A DNA stretch of 64,000 nucleotides from Levilactobacillus mulengensis (GCF_003946045.1 NZ_RHNW01000007.1:87711-151710); one strand, 5' to 3'. Counted from the first letter of the stretch, positions 43,157-52,655 are shown. Numbers and translations are program-made. The notes: generated from the letters alone by a model not told the origin.

Positions 43157-43341
43157 GTTTCAAAGGCCGCCAGTACCAGGATAGTTCCGCGAAGAACCAG
43201 TCCCACGAACCGAACTACGGCAAGTGAACTGTCTCAAAAACGAAAACGCCCCAAGCCAATATCACACCGGGCCCCGCACTGGTGCCCCTATCATCACTTA
43301 CCACCATCAAATTTCACTTACACCAAGTTTCACCCTGCGAG
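43157..43341. other. Intergenic, no gene seen
   Basis: No coding frame with an RBS. Sequence between the dps 3' structure and the terminator at 43342. Confidence 0.4.
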
Positions 43342-43389
43342 AAAGGGCGACTGTCAGCACACTGCGAGGTGCTGGCAGCCGCCTTTTTA
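43342..43389 (+). terminator. Intrinsic terminator
   Basis: AAGGGCGACTGTCAGCAC pairs with GTGCTGGCAGCCGCCTT, followed by TTTT. It lies 300 bp behind dps and may end the whole HMA-HMA-Dps transcript. Confidence 0.75.
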
Positions 43390-43505
43390 TTTACTATTTA
43401 CCACGTAATATTTATTTTGTTATGCCAGCGATTTTCTATTTGACGACATCATCCCCATTTGCTAGGCTAGCTTTAAACTAGCACACGTCTAAGGAGGCTG
43501 CCGCC

Positions 43506-43706
43506 ATCAAAAACAACCTACTGACCCTACTCGAACTGGTTATCGCCATACTTATCACCTTCAAGCTCTTCGCGTGGCTCAGCAATCAGGTCTTCACGTT
43601 AGGCGCTGGTCCGTCGCTACTACTGAGTCTATTACTCCTGCTGATTTTCTGCATCGTCACGTACGAGATCATTCATTTCTTTGTGCGCCGCCTACTTAAA
43701 AAATAA
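43506..43706 (+). CDS. Small two-helix membrane protein with apparent ATC start
   Basis: A 66-aa frame opens 8 nt after AAGGAGG with ATC-AAA-AAC-AAC. Two strong membrane helices follow (E-L-V-I-A-I-L-I-T-F and L-L-L-S-L-L-L-L-L-I-F-C-I-V) and the tail is R-R-L-L-K-K. A good RBS, clean frame, stop codon and a terminator after it argue for a real gene. ATC is a very rare start, so the start codon may be mutated (a degenerate ATG). Function unknown. Confidence 0.45.
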   Translation: MKNNLLTLLELVIAILITFKLFAWLSNQVFTLGAGPSLLLSLLLLLIFCIVTYEIIHFFVRRLLKK

Positions 43707-43723
43707 GATTTACTCTTAGCTGA

Positions 43724-43790
43724 AATAAAAGCAAGACACCTGTCAGTCCAGTCTCCAACTGGAGGAGCTGATAAGTGTCTTGCTTTTATT
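43724..43790. terminator. Bidirectional intrinsic terminator
   Basis: AATAAAAGCAAGACAC pairs perfectly with GTGTCTTGCTTTTATT, with an inner CCAGT...ACTGG hairpin. It separates the small membrane gene from the convergent helicase gene. Confidence 0.85.
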
Positions 43791-43801
43791 CTCTTAAATT
43801 C

Positions 43802-46576
43802 TCAAAACAACTTGGGTTTTTCGTTTAAAAGAACATTTAAAAATCGTTCAGCCAATTGTGAACTTCCAAATTCTAAAGCTGAGTTTTCCTGGGCACTAAA
43901 CAGCAACTGCTGATAATCAACCCAAACAGATTTCTTATCAATAATCAATGCGTTCAATACCTGCGGGCTTTCGACAACTTCTACATCAGGCAACGCCTGA
44001 TATGACGATATAACTTTAGGTGAAGACACCACGGTTACCTTAGGACCCTTCAGTCGTTTCACAAAGCCCACAATGGCAGGATGGTCTGTTGTTACACCAA
44101 TTACAACACCTGTTTCACTATTTTTCACATCAGCCTGTAACTTACCTAATGCCGGCTTACCACTCCTAATCTGCACAACAGATTGTTTTTCACCAGACTG
44201 TATTTGGTACTGAAGTTCTCGGTAAGTCTTTTGACGCTTCTGGTACATTTTTTCAAGCATTGGAACAAACAAATCAACATAATCGTAAACGACTAAGTCC
44301 GTCTTATTCTCCAGGTCACGATTAAGTCGTCCTAAATACTGTTCAACACTACCTTTCCAAGAAACTGGCATCGCCAGTAATAACGTATCAATAGAATGTA
44401 CGTCAAAACCTTCACCCACAAAACTACCAGTAGCCAAAATTACATAAGGAGATTGACAACGTTTGATTTCATCAATATTTCGCTGATTCTCTTTGTTTTT
44501 TTAATGCCCCGACAGCTCGAAAACAGTTATCTCAGACCATCTGGCTAACGCCATTTTTAAGACATCAATTTGCTCCAATCTTTGCGTCAGTACTAATTGA
44601 TGCTTGTTTTGCTTGAAATTTTCTAATATATCATTCACAATCAACCGATTTCGATCCTGATCCTTTATCATAGCCTCATAGTTATCCTGCATACTATTTT
44701 GACTCATCACACCACCATTTAATTCACCCAAACCCGTGGGTCTTAGTACAACAGTCCGTGTCGTTGTCAGCAATTGATGCTCATCAGTTTTGGCCGTACG
44801 ATAGGCAATCTTCCCTGCGCGCATAAAAATAATTGGATCCCAGCCATCTCGCCGATAAGGTGTTGCAGATAATCCATATACATAACGTGCTGGTGACTGT
44901 TTAATGACATCGTCAAAGGTAACGGCCGCCAAATGGTGCACCTCGTCAATAATAACCATGCCATAATGCTGCAAGAATTCTGGTAGATTTTTCATGCGGC
45001 TTAGTGTCTGAACCGTTGCCACATCTACTAATCGGCTAACTGATTTGTGCCCACTAAAGTATGTGCCAATGATTGATTTTTTCTTCTTCCGTCCTGTTTT
45101 AGTTAATTCAACCCAAGGTTCATCGGTAATTTCCAAAAAATGAAGAAGCTGTTTTTGCCACTGATTAGCTAACTCCCGATTATTCACGATAACCAATGTA
45201 CTTACTGCTTTTTCTGCAATCATGCTTGCCGCAATGACTGTCTTACCAAATCCTGTTCTTGCAGCCAAAACTCCCATTCGCTGTTTCAGTAACGCCTCTT
45301 GTGCTGTGAGTTGTTCTGACCGTAGTTCACCCGTAAATTGTACGTGCAAAGAACTACCACTTTCGGTTTTATCTATAAAGTTCGGCTGTGGTAACCGGGC
45401 AGCCAAAAACCACTCAACACCACGAGGTAATACTAAGTATTTGCCTTGATGACTAGCCAATGATACGTATCGTGGTGTATCCCAAGTGCTTAACCGTTGT
45501 TTTTGTTTTTTATAGAAATCAGGATTGTCAAAAGTTGCTGCCCAACGTAGCGCATTAATTTGCCGCGAGTTCAAATCAGCCATGTCTATATAAAGTTGAT
45601 CACTCCGAATAATCTTTATGCCCGTCTTGATGGTTAACAAGTCATCTTTTAATAAATCTGGCTCATAAGTATCTAACTGCTGAAAAAGCCGGAACGTATT
45701 TCCTTCTTCCAACTTGCCAATCGCTTCTTTAACTCGTCGTTCATCCATCAATTTTATCTGTGCCAGAAACTCCCACTGATTTTTATACGGTTTAAAGTCC
45801 TCATCGATAAATAAGCTGTTTCCTAGTTTCATTCGTTGATACTGCAAGGGAGCTGCAATTAGGTTGCCAAACCCTTTCTGTGTAAGATGATTCTGACTGG
45901 GAAAGAGCCGATCAAATGCTGAAAAGGAAATACTGGTATTGATTGCCATTGCGCGTTTCAAAATTGCCTGCCCAAACTGCCGAGCCAGCTCGGCCGCCAT
46001 CTTGTGAGCAAAGAAAACCCACAAATGGGCACCATTTCCTGATTGGGAACGTTCTACCGCAATTGGAATCTCGAATTGGCGACAGACCTTTGACAATGAT
46101 TTCGTTATTTCTTTCCAATTATGTTTATCAATATCGATAACCAGAAAGTTACACGTGTCATCCCGTAATAACGGATAGATACCAATGAAAATTTTCCCTT
46201 GTAAATGTTCCTTCACAACTTCATCAGTTAATGGCAGTAAATCATCCCGATTAGGACGCCCATCGATGAACCCCGTAGCTGGACTATAAACATCCCTCTG
46301 AGCTTTCTTATTGTAATACCGCTTGGCATAAATATCCGACCGTCCATTAAAACGGGTACGATAGAGCTTGATTTTCTCCTGCACTGTTAAGCGTGTTTCT
46401 TTGGTGGGTGAGTCGACTAAATCCACCCACTGTTCAAAACTAGATAGCGAGTCTACCATGATTTCTTGCGTTTGGCAGTCAATATAAACCGCTTCCTTTT
46501 CACCAGTTAGTCGATTCGTGGCAATAGCTTTCAACCGATACTGATTGCCAGCTGTATCCTGATAGCTCCAGTCCAA
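43802..46576 (-). pseudogene. Primase-helicase protein (TOTE-type AEP primase plus SF2 helicase), broken by an in-frame stop
   Basis: One frame of 925 codons interrupted by TAA at 44503-44501, with coding sequence continuing in the same frame. TTG start after AAGGGGG. The N-terminal half (about 80-330) resembles the AEP primase domain named in TOTE conflict systems: V-I-D-I-D-K-H, S-G-N-G-A-H-L-W and R-L-F-P-S-Q-N. The helicase half has A-R-T-G-F-G-K-T-V (motif I), D-E-V-H-H (motif II), L-S-A-T-P (motif III) and, after the stop, F-V-G-E-G-F-D-V and Y-L-G-R-L-N-R (motifs V and VI). A TTA-to-TAA change (Leu to stop) between motifs III and V explains the break. Such proteins are implicated in conflict with mobile elements. 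Confidence 0.8.
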
Positions 46577-46623
46577 ATGGCATCCCCCTTTAAAATTAAG
46601 TAGTTGTCTTGATTTTAACCGAT

Positions 46624-46637
46624 TGAAACCGTTTACG
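46624..46637. promoter_or_regulatory. cre-like site
   Basis: TGAAACCGTTTACG matches the cre consensus at 13 of 14 positions. It lies 48 bp upstream of the primase-helicase start, and about 100 bp before the FNR-type operator of the ATPase. Confidence 0.4.
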
Positions 46638-46734
46638 ACACCTTTTTAAGTAAATGTGCTGCAAACTTCGGCGCTCTAATATTTTTCGTCAGTTTTCTTC
46701 CCATTAACCCAAATAAATCCCAACTGTTTCTCCC

Positions 46735-46779
46735 AACTTGATTCACATCAAGTTAATCCATCCCCATCGCAGGCATAAT
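46735..46779 (+). promoter_or_regulatory. FNR-type operator and promoter of the P-type ATPase gene
   Basis: Inverted repeat AACTTGAT-N4-ATCAAGTT (46735-46754), a perfect TTGAT-N4-ATCAA core, and -10 CATAAT (46774-46779). The spacing from operator to -10 is 19 bp, the same as upstream of the HMA operon at 41878. The -41.5 position fits a class II CRP/FNR-family activator. Confidence 0.68.
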
Positions 46780-46842
46780 GGATACATAAACAAGGAACAC
46801 AAAAACTTACTTAAGAATGATCAATAGAAAGGATGCTACCCC

Positions 46843-48744
46843 ATGAAATTTCAACGCTTTATTTACAGTCACACCAACCCCATTACCTTCTGGTCTGCTG
46901 GCTTAATCATCCTTGGTTTCCTGAACACCTGGTTCACCAAGGTACCTTACGTGACCGATGTCGCCTGGATCATCGCTTCCGTTATTGCCGCCGCCCCAAT
47001 CGTTTTACGGGCCATCAGCGCGTTGAAAGCCAAGGTCTTCAGCATTGAATTGCTGGTCGGCATCGCCGTCATCGGGGCATTTGCCATCGGTGAATTTGAA
47101 GAATCAGCCATCGTGACCTTCCTCTTCCTCTTCGGGTCCTACCTCGAACAGAAGACGCTGGCCAAGACCCGGGGTGCCATCCAATCATTGACAGAAATGG
47201 CCCCAACAACCGCTCAGCTGGTCAACGACGACGGGACGACTGAAGAAGTCGACGTCGATGACCTGGAAGAAGGCAACGTTGTGTTAGTCAAGGCCGGTGG
47301 CCAAGTCCCTGTCGATGGTAAAATCGTCGACGGTACGGGTTACGTCAACGAAGCCTCCATTACCGGTGAATCTCGCCCCGTTAACAAGCAAAATGGTGAC
47401 GGCGTTTACTCCGGTGCCATGGTTGAAAGTGGGACGTTAACCATCGAAGCCACCCAAGTTGGGGACGAAACGACCTTCTCTAAGATCATTGAACTGGTCG
47501 AAGAAGCCCAAGATACCAAGTCCCCCGCTGAAAAGTTTATTGATAAATTTGCGCAATACTACACGCCAGCCGTGCTGGTCATCGCCATTCTGGTCTACGT
47601 CTTCTCGCAAGATTTACGGTTAGCCATCACCGTCTTGGTTCTCGGTTGCCCTGGTGCCTTGGTTATCGGCGCGCCCGTTTCTAACGTGGCGGGTATCGGT
47701 AACGGTGCTAAAAACGGTATCCTGATCAAGGGTGGCGACGTGGTCGAAAGTCTCGCCAAGGTTGATACCATCGTTTTTGATAAGACTGGGACCCTGACCA
47801 CTGGTAAGATGACCGTCGCTGGTTTGAAGCAATACACGAACGACCAATCCCTCTTAGCCGGAGTCGCTCAGGTCGAAAAAACCTCTGATCACCCACTGGC
47901 ACAAGCCATTGTGGCTCACTTAGACGCCCACCTCGATGCGAACGCCGCTGCCATTGAAACGGAAACCATCAAGGGCCGTGGGATGGTCGGCAACTGGCAC
48001 GACGACAGTCTCTACGTTGGAAACGCGGCTTTACTGAAGGACAACGGCATTGATTTAACTGCTGACCAACTAACCGACTTACACGAAATGCAAGATGAGG
48101 GTCAATCCACTGTCTTAGTTGGCTACCAAGGCCAACTCGCCTTCATCCTGGGCGTTGCCGATACGGTTCGTCCCGAGGTTCCCGCTGCTTTAGCCGCTCT
48201 GAAACGCCAAGGCATCAAGCACCTGGTTATGTTAACCGGTGACAACCAAGCCACTGCCTCCGCCGTTGCCGAATCCTTAGGCATCGATGAAGTCCACGCC
48301 GACTTGCTACCAGCCGACAAGGTCACCTTTGTGAAGAAGTTCCAAGACATGGGTCGCAGCGTCGCCTTCGTTGGGGACGGCATCAACGACAGTCCTTCCT
48401 TAGCCACCGCTAGTGTCGGTATCGCCATGGGTGGTGGGACCGACGTCGCCATCGAAACGGCCGACGTGGTCCTGATGCAATCCAGCTTCACCGCCTTGAA
48501 CCACGCGGTCGGTTTAGCCAAGAAGACTTCTGCCAACACCAAGGAAAACATCACCATCGCCATCTTGACGGTCGCCTTCCTGCTGATTGGCCTGGTTTAC
48601 GGTTACATCTACATGGCCAGTGGGATGTTCGTCCACGAAGCCTCCATCCTGGTCGTTATCTTCAACGCGATGCGCCTGATTGGTTACAAGCCTCGCGGTA
48701 AGAAGGACGCCCAACCCGTTGCCCAACAATTAGCCACGAACTAA
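46843..48744 (+). CDS. Heavy-metal-translocating P-type ATPase (P1B) with CPG motif
   Basis: A 633-aa pump. There is no N-terminal HMA domain. T-G-E-S is at 174-177, the ion-site motif is C269-P-G instead of C-P-C or C-P-H, D313 in D-K-T-G-T is phosphorylated, and G-D-G-I-N-D-S-P lies near residue 506. About eight helices. The substrate is a transition metal that cannot be read from the variant motif. AGAAAGGATG precedes the ATG. It shares operator type and spacing with the HMA-HMA-Dps operon at 41969, so these genes form one regulated metal module. Confidence 0.9.
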   Translation: MKFQRFIYSHTNPITFWSAGLIILGFLNTWFTKVPYVTDVAWIIASVIAAAPIVLRAISALKAKVFSIELLVGIAVIGAFAIGEFEESAIVTFLFLFGSYLEQKTLAKTRGAIQSLTEMAPTTAQLVNDDGTTEEVDVDDLEEGNVVLVKAGGQVPVDGKIVDGTGYVNEASITGESRPVNKQNGDGVYSGAMVESGTLTIEATQVGDETTFSKIIELVEEAQDTKSPAEKFIDKFAQYYTPAVLVIAILVYVFSQDLRLAITVLVLGCPGALVIGAPVSNVAGIGNGAKNGILIKGGDVVESLAKVDTIVFDKTGTLTTGKMTVAGLKQYTNDQSLLAGVAQVEKTSDHPLAQAIVAHLDAHLDANAAAIETETIKGRGMVGNWHDDSLYVGNAALLKDNGIDLTADQLTDLHEMQDEGQSTVLVGYQGQLAFILGVADTVRPEVPAALAALKRQGIKHLVMLTGDNQATASAVAESLGIDEVHADLLPADKVTFVKKFQDMGRSVAFVGDGINDSPSLATASVGIAMGGGTDVAIETADVVLMQSSFTALNHAVGLAKKTSANTKENITIAILTVAFLLIGLVYGYIYMASGMFVHEASILVVIFNAMRLIGYKPRGKKDAQPVAQQLATN

Positions 48745-48758
48745 ATAATTGGTAAATG

Positions 48759-48795
48759 AAAAGCGCTAGGTCACTGACGACCCGGCGCTTTTTTG
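48759..48795 (+). terminator. Intrinsic terminator of the P-type ATPase gene
   Basis: AAAAGCGC pairs with GCGCTTTT around a GGTC...GACC inner stem, followed by TT. Confidence 0.8.
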
Positions 48796-48820
48796 TGCGA
48801 TAAATAATTTCATATTCAGT

Positions 48821-49171
48821 TTAAACCTTATTGGCGTAGCACTTCAGCCCACAGCCGACACCCAAATAGAGCAGGTAGCCGCCAATCAAGGGACTGAATC
48901 CCGTTCCGACCAGCAAGGCATAACCTCCCATGCTGATGAAGCCCAGCAGGCCACTCAGACAGGTGATACCTCGAAAGCGGAGCCAGAACAGGCTAAGCGC
49001 AAAGATAATGGTTGCTGCGGCGGTTAGTTCCCAGAGTACAAGCTCATTTGTGGCCGCATCCCCGTACGTTAGCGCCATCGTGTTGACCATGTCGCCCCAC
49101 GCCAGGTATATTGCAATCCCGATGCCCACAACGCCGAGACCAATCAAACTTATTTTCAGTCTATGTTGCAC
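48821..49171 (-). CDS. Small polytopic membrane protein, unknown function
   Basis: A 116-aa protein with GTG start after GGGGGA. Four hydrophobic segments (about 8-30, 45-62, 66-84, 88-108). C-L-S-G and C-G-L-K-C-Y sit near the C-terminus. No family recognised. Monocistronic, convergent with the P-type ATPase. Confidence 0.6.
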   Translation of the reverse strand: MQHRLKISLIGLGVVGIGIAIYLAWGDMVNTMALTYGDAATNELVLWELTAAATIIFALSLFWLRFRGITCLSGLLGFISMGGYALLVGTGFSPLIGGYLLYLGVGCGLKCYANKV

Positions 49172-49345
49172 GTCACCGTTCCCCCTTTGAACGACTGAAT
49201 CCGTGGTTCACTCCCCAGTGGCACCGGATTCAGACACTTTGTGAATTCTCTGTATCATTAAGTATTCTAGTCGTTTAGGGCCGGTTAAACAAGTCAGCGC
49301 CGGGAACTGTAATCAACTATTTTCACCAGTCATCATTAGACCCAA

Positions 49346-49381
49346 CAAAAGACGACCCCATCACATTGATGAGGTCGTCCA
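49346..49381 (-). terminator. Intrinsic terminator of the 49398 gene
   Basis: GACGACC and GGTCGTC with an A-T rich inner stem, followed by TTTTGTT on the minus strand. Confidence 0.7.
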
Positions 49382-49397
49382 TTTATTTAGTCATTAA

Positions 49398-50219
49398 TTA
49401 CTTCGTGAAAGTCCACTTAGCAGCTGGGGCAACGCCGGCCTTAACGGCAACGACTTGGTTCTTGCTGTTAACCAGCTTAAAGCTCTTGGCAGAAGTGAAA
49501 CGCAGGTAGAGCGTTTGCGCCGTCTTGGAACCCTTAGGGGTGTAGTTGATCTTCCAGAACGTTGGGGTCTTAGCATCTACGCTGTACTTAGCGTAAGAAA
49601 CTAAGGTCTTAACCTTCTTACCGTTCTTGTAAAGAGTTTGGTTAAAACCAGTCTTTTGGCTGAAGACGATCTTTTGAGAATACTTGTTAGCCGTGTTGGA
49701 CTTCCAAGTACCAGTAGGCGTCTTCACACCGTAGTTGGCAACCTTCTTGGTAGAAGTCGTCGTGGTCTTCTTGGCCGTGGTCGTCTTTTTGGTTGACGTG
49801 GTCTTCTTAGTAGAAGTCGTCTTCGTGGTCGTTGCAGCCTTAGTCGCAGCGGCTTGGACGCGGATGATCCGGTAGAAAGAAGTCTTGGTCTTAGGGTTCG
49901 TGGCGTAAACGTAAACGTTCGCGTTCTTCTTCAACTTCTTGGACAGCTTGATGCTGTACTTACCAGTCGTCTTAGAAGCAGTCCCACTAGCCAAGTTCTT
50001 CTTAGCGTTCTTGGTCGCCTTAACGGTAACCTTAGAACCCTTCGTAGCAGTCCCCGAAACTTTAGCGGATGACGTGTAAACAGCGTTAACGCTCAAGCTA
50101 GGACCAACATGCGTCGTTGCGGCGTGAGCAGTCGTTGGTGTCACAGCGGCAGCGGGTGCAACGGCTCCCAGAGTAGCTAAGGTAACCAGTCCGGTCATAG
50201 CAACCATAAATTTTTTCAT
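49398..50219 (-). CDS. Secreted protein with Ig-like domain, T/K-rich linker and G-T-W module
   Basis: A 273-aa exported protein. A signal peptide ends near A-H-A-A (about residue 34). Residues 40-125 read as a bacterial Ig-like fold (A-K-V-S-G-T-A-T-K-G-S-K-V). A low-complexity stretch of T-T-K-K and S-T-K-K repeats (about 130-160) works as a linker. The C-terminal domain starts at P-T-G-T-W-K-S-N and has K-I-V-F-S and L-Y-L-R-F strands. The G-T-W opening recalls the P-K-x-x-x-G-x-W family in this window, though no close similarity is seen. Function unknown; probably cell-wall associated. Confidence 0.62.
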   Translation of the reverse strand: MKKFMVAMTGLVTLATLGAVAPAAAVTPTTAHAATTHVGPSLSVNAVYTSSAKVSGTATKGSKVTVKATKNAKKNLASGTASKTTGKYSIKLSKKLKKNANVYVYATNPKTKTSFYRIIRVQAAATKAATTTKTTSTKKTTSTKKTTTAKKTTTTSTKKVANYGVKTPTGTWKSNTANKYSQKIVFSQKTGFNQTLYKNGKKVKTLVSYAKYSVDAKTPTFWKINYTPKGSKTAQTLYLRFTSAKSFKLVNSKNQVVAVKAGVAPAAKWTFTK

Positions 50220-50459
50220 TATATCCTGACCCCTATTCTACCGGCATTCTCGCGCCGGTACTTAATTTTTTAACCGACTAGTAGTATAACAGATTTTATG
50301 GTAAAAAGGTCTAAAATCGAACAGGAGTTTAGACTTTTTTAACGTCCCTTAAAATTAACTTGATTCACCATTTTCCCGAGGCGAAATGTTTGCGATTACG
50401 TTGTTAAAGGACTAACTTATTGTGCATAACCATATTCTGACTATTGAGGTGGAACTCTA

Positions 50460-51302
50460 ATGAAAAAAACTTTTAAATTTGACGACGAGTTAACCGTTAA
50501 TCGCTTAGGCTACGGCACCATGCAGCTGACCGGCGACGGCGTCTGGGGCCCCGTGGCGGATCCCGATAACGCGGTCAAGGTCATTGAAACGGCCATTGAT
50601 CATGGCGTGAACTTCATCGATACCGCCGATGCTTACGGTCCCTTCTACGCCAACTTGTACCTACGCCAGGCCCTGCAAAACCGGCCCGACAGCCACGTGA
50701 TGGTTGCCACCAAAGTTGGCCAAACGCGGCAAGGTCCGAACCTGTGGACCCCAATCGGCGTGCCAGCCTACCTACGTCAGCAGGTCGAACTGAACCTGTT
50801 TACCCTAGGCCTCGACCATCTTGATTTACTCCAATTACACCGCATCGACCCCAACGTGCCATTGGCCGACCAAATTGGGGAGCTGAAGGCCCTACAGGAC
50901 GAAGGGAAGATCAAACACATCGGCTTGAGTCAGGTCTCCGTCGACCAACTCAAGGAAGCCGAAAAGATTGCGCCAATCGCTTCCGTTCAAAACATGTACA
51001 ACCTCAGTAACCGCCAGGATGAAGACGTGCTGAACTACGCGGACGCCCACCACATTGCTTTCATCCCGTGGTTTCCGTTAGCGACTGGTCAACTCATCGA
51101 CAACCCCACGCTGACTGACATCGCCCAGAAGTACGACGCCTCTCCCGCTCAGATTGCCTTAGCTTGGTTGCTGAAACGCTCAGACGTTATCTTACCTATT
51201 CCTGGAACTAAGTCCAGTGAACACGAACTACAAAACATTCACGGCCAAGATATTGACCTGAGTCAAGCAGACTTTGACGCTTTGAAGGCACTGGCTAACT
51301 AA
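50460..51302 (+). CDS. Aldo/keto reductase family oxidoreductase
   Basis: A 280-aa protein of the YajO/Tas-like branch. The tetrad is D (F-I-D-T-A-D-A-Y), Y (A-Y-G-P), K (A-T-K-V-G-Q) and H (Q-L-H-R-I). The C-terminal I-P-G-T-K-S-S-E-H signature is present. Reduces small carbonyls, substrate unknown. GAGGTGG precedes the ATG. Monocistronic, ending at a bidirectional terminator. Confidence 0.88.
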   Translation: MKKTFKFDDELTVNRLGYGTMQLTGDGVWGPVADPDNAVKVIETAIDHGVNFIDTADAYGPFYANLYLRQALQNRPDSHVMVATKVGQTRQGPNLWTPIGVPAYLRQQVELNLFTLGLDHLDLLQLHRIDPNVPLADQIGELKALQDEGKIKHIGLSQVSVDQLKEAEKIAPIASVQNMYNLSNRQDEDVLNYADAHHIAFIPWFPLATGQLIDNPTLTDIAQKYDASPAQIALAWLLKRSDVILPIPGTKSSEHELQNIHGQDIDLSQADFDALKALAN

Positions 51303-51313
51303 TTGTAAACTTC

Positions 51314-51371
51314 AAAAAGACAGGCACCGCTAGAACTATCCTCGAGATAGCGTTAGCGGTGCCTGTCTTCA
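51314..51371. terminator. Bidirectional intrinsic terminator
   Basis: AAAGACAGGCACCGCTA pairs with TAGCGGTGCCTGTCTT (one G-T-type mismatch near the loop) around an inner ATC...GAT stem. Convergent genes on both sides. Confidence 0.85.
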
Positions 51372-51387
51372 TTTCTATAATCCCTAC

Positions 51388-52203
51388 CTATTTAGCGGCT
51401 AAATCTTTCGCCCGGTAATACGTCCGCGCAAAATCGACCAGCGCCCGCATCGACATGGCCCGGGCCAAGTGCCCGTCACCAATGGGTTCTTCGTGGACGG
51501 CATCTGGCTGTGCGGCCATGAATGCGGCGCCCATCTCGTTGAAATCATCGTAGGGTTCCAGCGGTGCCATGGCAAAGGAGACCCACTGCGGCTTGCCGTC
51601 AACGTTGATGGGCGCCCGCTCCAGGTGGGTTGGCCGGCCAATCGTGGAATCCGCCAGGTGAATCGCCGTGGCATTCTCAAATGGCGTCCCCAGGCACACG
51701 ACCTTGGCGTCCAGGTCATAGAGTTTCTGGAGGGGCCCCAGTTCACCAAATGGCACGTCCAGGGTCGGCGTCTCACAGATTTTCTTGGCATCACGCCCCC
51801 AGGCGGTCATCGAGCATGTCGGGTGATTGCTCCGCTGGGTGTCCGGTAATGTCCGAAAGTATTCCGGCGTTAGGCCAATCATGTGGCAGGGCGTTTGTTC
51901 CCGGTCAAAGGCTGGCATACCGGCAATGACCTTGGCCTGCAGGTCGGCACGGACGGGCGGATTTTCCCAATCGACCGGATCAGACCAGTCTGCTGACTGC
52001 GCGGGCATCGCAATATTGCCGTCCCGCAAGGTTTCCTTTAGCGTAGCCACCAATGTCTGCTCCCCACCTGGAATAAACCCAAAGGCACTGAGCGCCGTGT
52101 GCACCAGACAGGTGTCCGTGGACTCGAGCCCCAGCTTCTTAAACAACTGGCGCAGGTCGTCCGCCGTGGTTACCGTCTGGATTTCTCGTTGATTCCAACT
52201 CAT
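51388..52203 (-). CDS. Aminoglycoside N3-acetyltransferase family protein (AAC(3)-like)
   Basis: A 271-aa protein. V-H-T-A-L-S-A-F-G (about 34-42), G-G-E-Q-T-L-V and the H-P-T-C-S/H-L-A-D block near 190 are typical of the AAC(3)/YokD fold. Chromosomal homologs in lactobacilli often have unknown acceptors, so drug resistance should not be assumed. GAGGG precedes the ATG. Monocistronic. Confidence 0.85.
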   Translation of the reverse strand: MSWNQREIQTVTTADDLRQLFKKLGLESTDTCLVHTALSAFGFIPGGEQTLVATLKETLRDGNIAMPAQSADWSDPVDWENPPVRADLQAKVIAGMPAFDREQTPCHMIGLTPEYFRTLPDTQRSNHPTCSMTAWGRDAKKICETPTLDVPFGELGPLQKLYDLDAKVVCLGTPFENATAIHLADSTIGRPTHLERAPINVDGKPQWVSFAMAPLEPYDDFNEMGAAFMAAQPDAVHEEPIGDGHLARAMSMRALVDFARTYYRAKDLAAK

Positions 52204-52655
52204 GGCAATCCCTCTTTTCTAATGGATTCAGTGTACCATGATTTTGCCCCAAAATTTTTCACAAATTCGCGTCGTCTCACGTTACTATCGACCCCGTTTC
52301 TGATAGACTACAAGTGGCAGCGATTTCACAAAAGAGCTAAGCGAAAGTCGCTTCCATGCTAATTTATCGTAAATATTATCGTTTTCATGAAAACGTCAAA
52401 TTGATGAAAACGTTGATTCTACGCAATTGCAACCGGTTGTCCAAATTTTAAATTCTTGCTTTAAAAAGGTCGCGTTTCATGGAAAAGAAGCGTATAATAC
52501 ATTTTTGAAGTGATCTAGACATCGTTTAGATCATTGCGGACCCGGGGCGGCATTGCTCACCGCTCACGGATAGCCGACAGCATTGCTAACTGTTTCTCAT
52601 ATTTATTGTAGATACGACTCATATAACGAACTTACACTTAAGGAGTGACAATCTC
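52204..52655 (+). promoter_or_regulatory. Upstream regulatory region of zwf
   Basis: Contains -10 TATAAT (52493-52498), the perfect palindromes CGTTTTCATGAAAACG (52380-52395) and CAACCGGTTG (52430-52439), and a second GATGAAAACGTT word at about 52403. The leader after the start site is about 150 nt, with a hairpin TGATCTAGAC...GTTTAGATCA (about 52510-52534). No -35 match is clear. The palindromes suggest one or more LacI/GntR-type regulators. Confidence 0.5.

Noticed and set aside
43224..43481. 85-codon frame between dps and the small membrane gene
   Set aside because: No RBS, crosses a terminator hairpin, and the composition is not protein-like.
50351..50375. AACTTGATTCAC half site upstream of the aldo/keto reductase at 50460
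   Set aside because: Only one half of the FNR-type palindrome is present and no -10 box lies at the expected 19-bp spacing.
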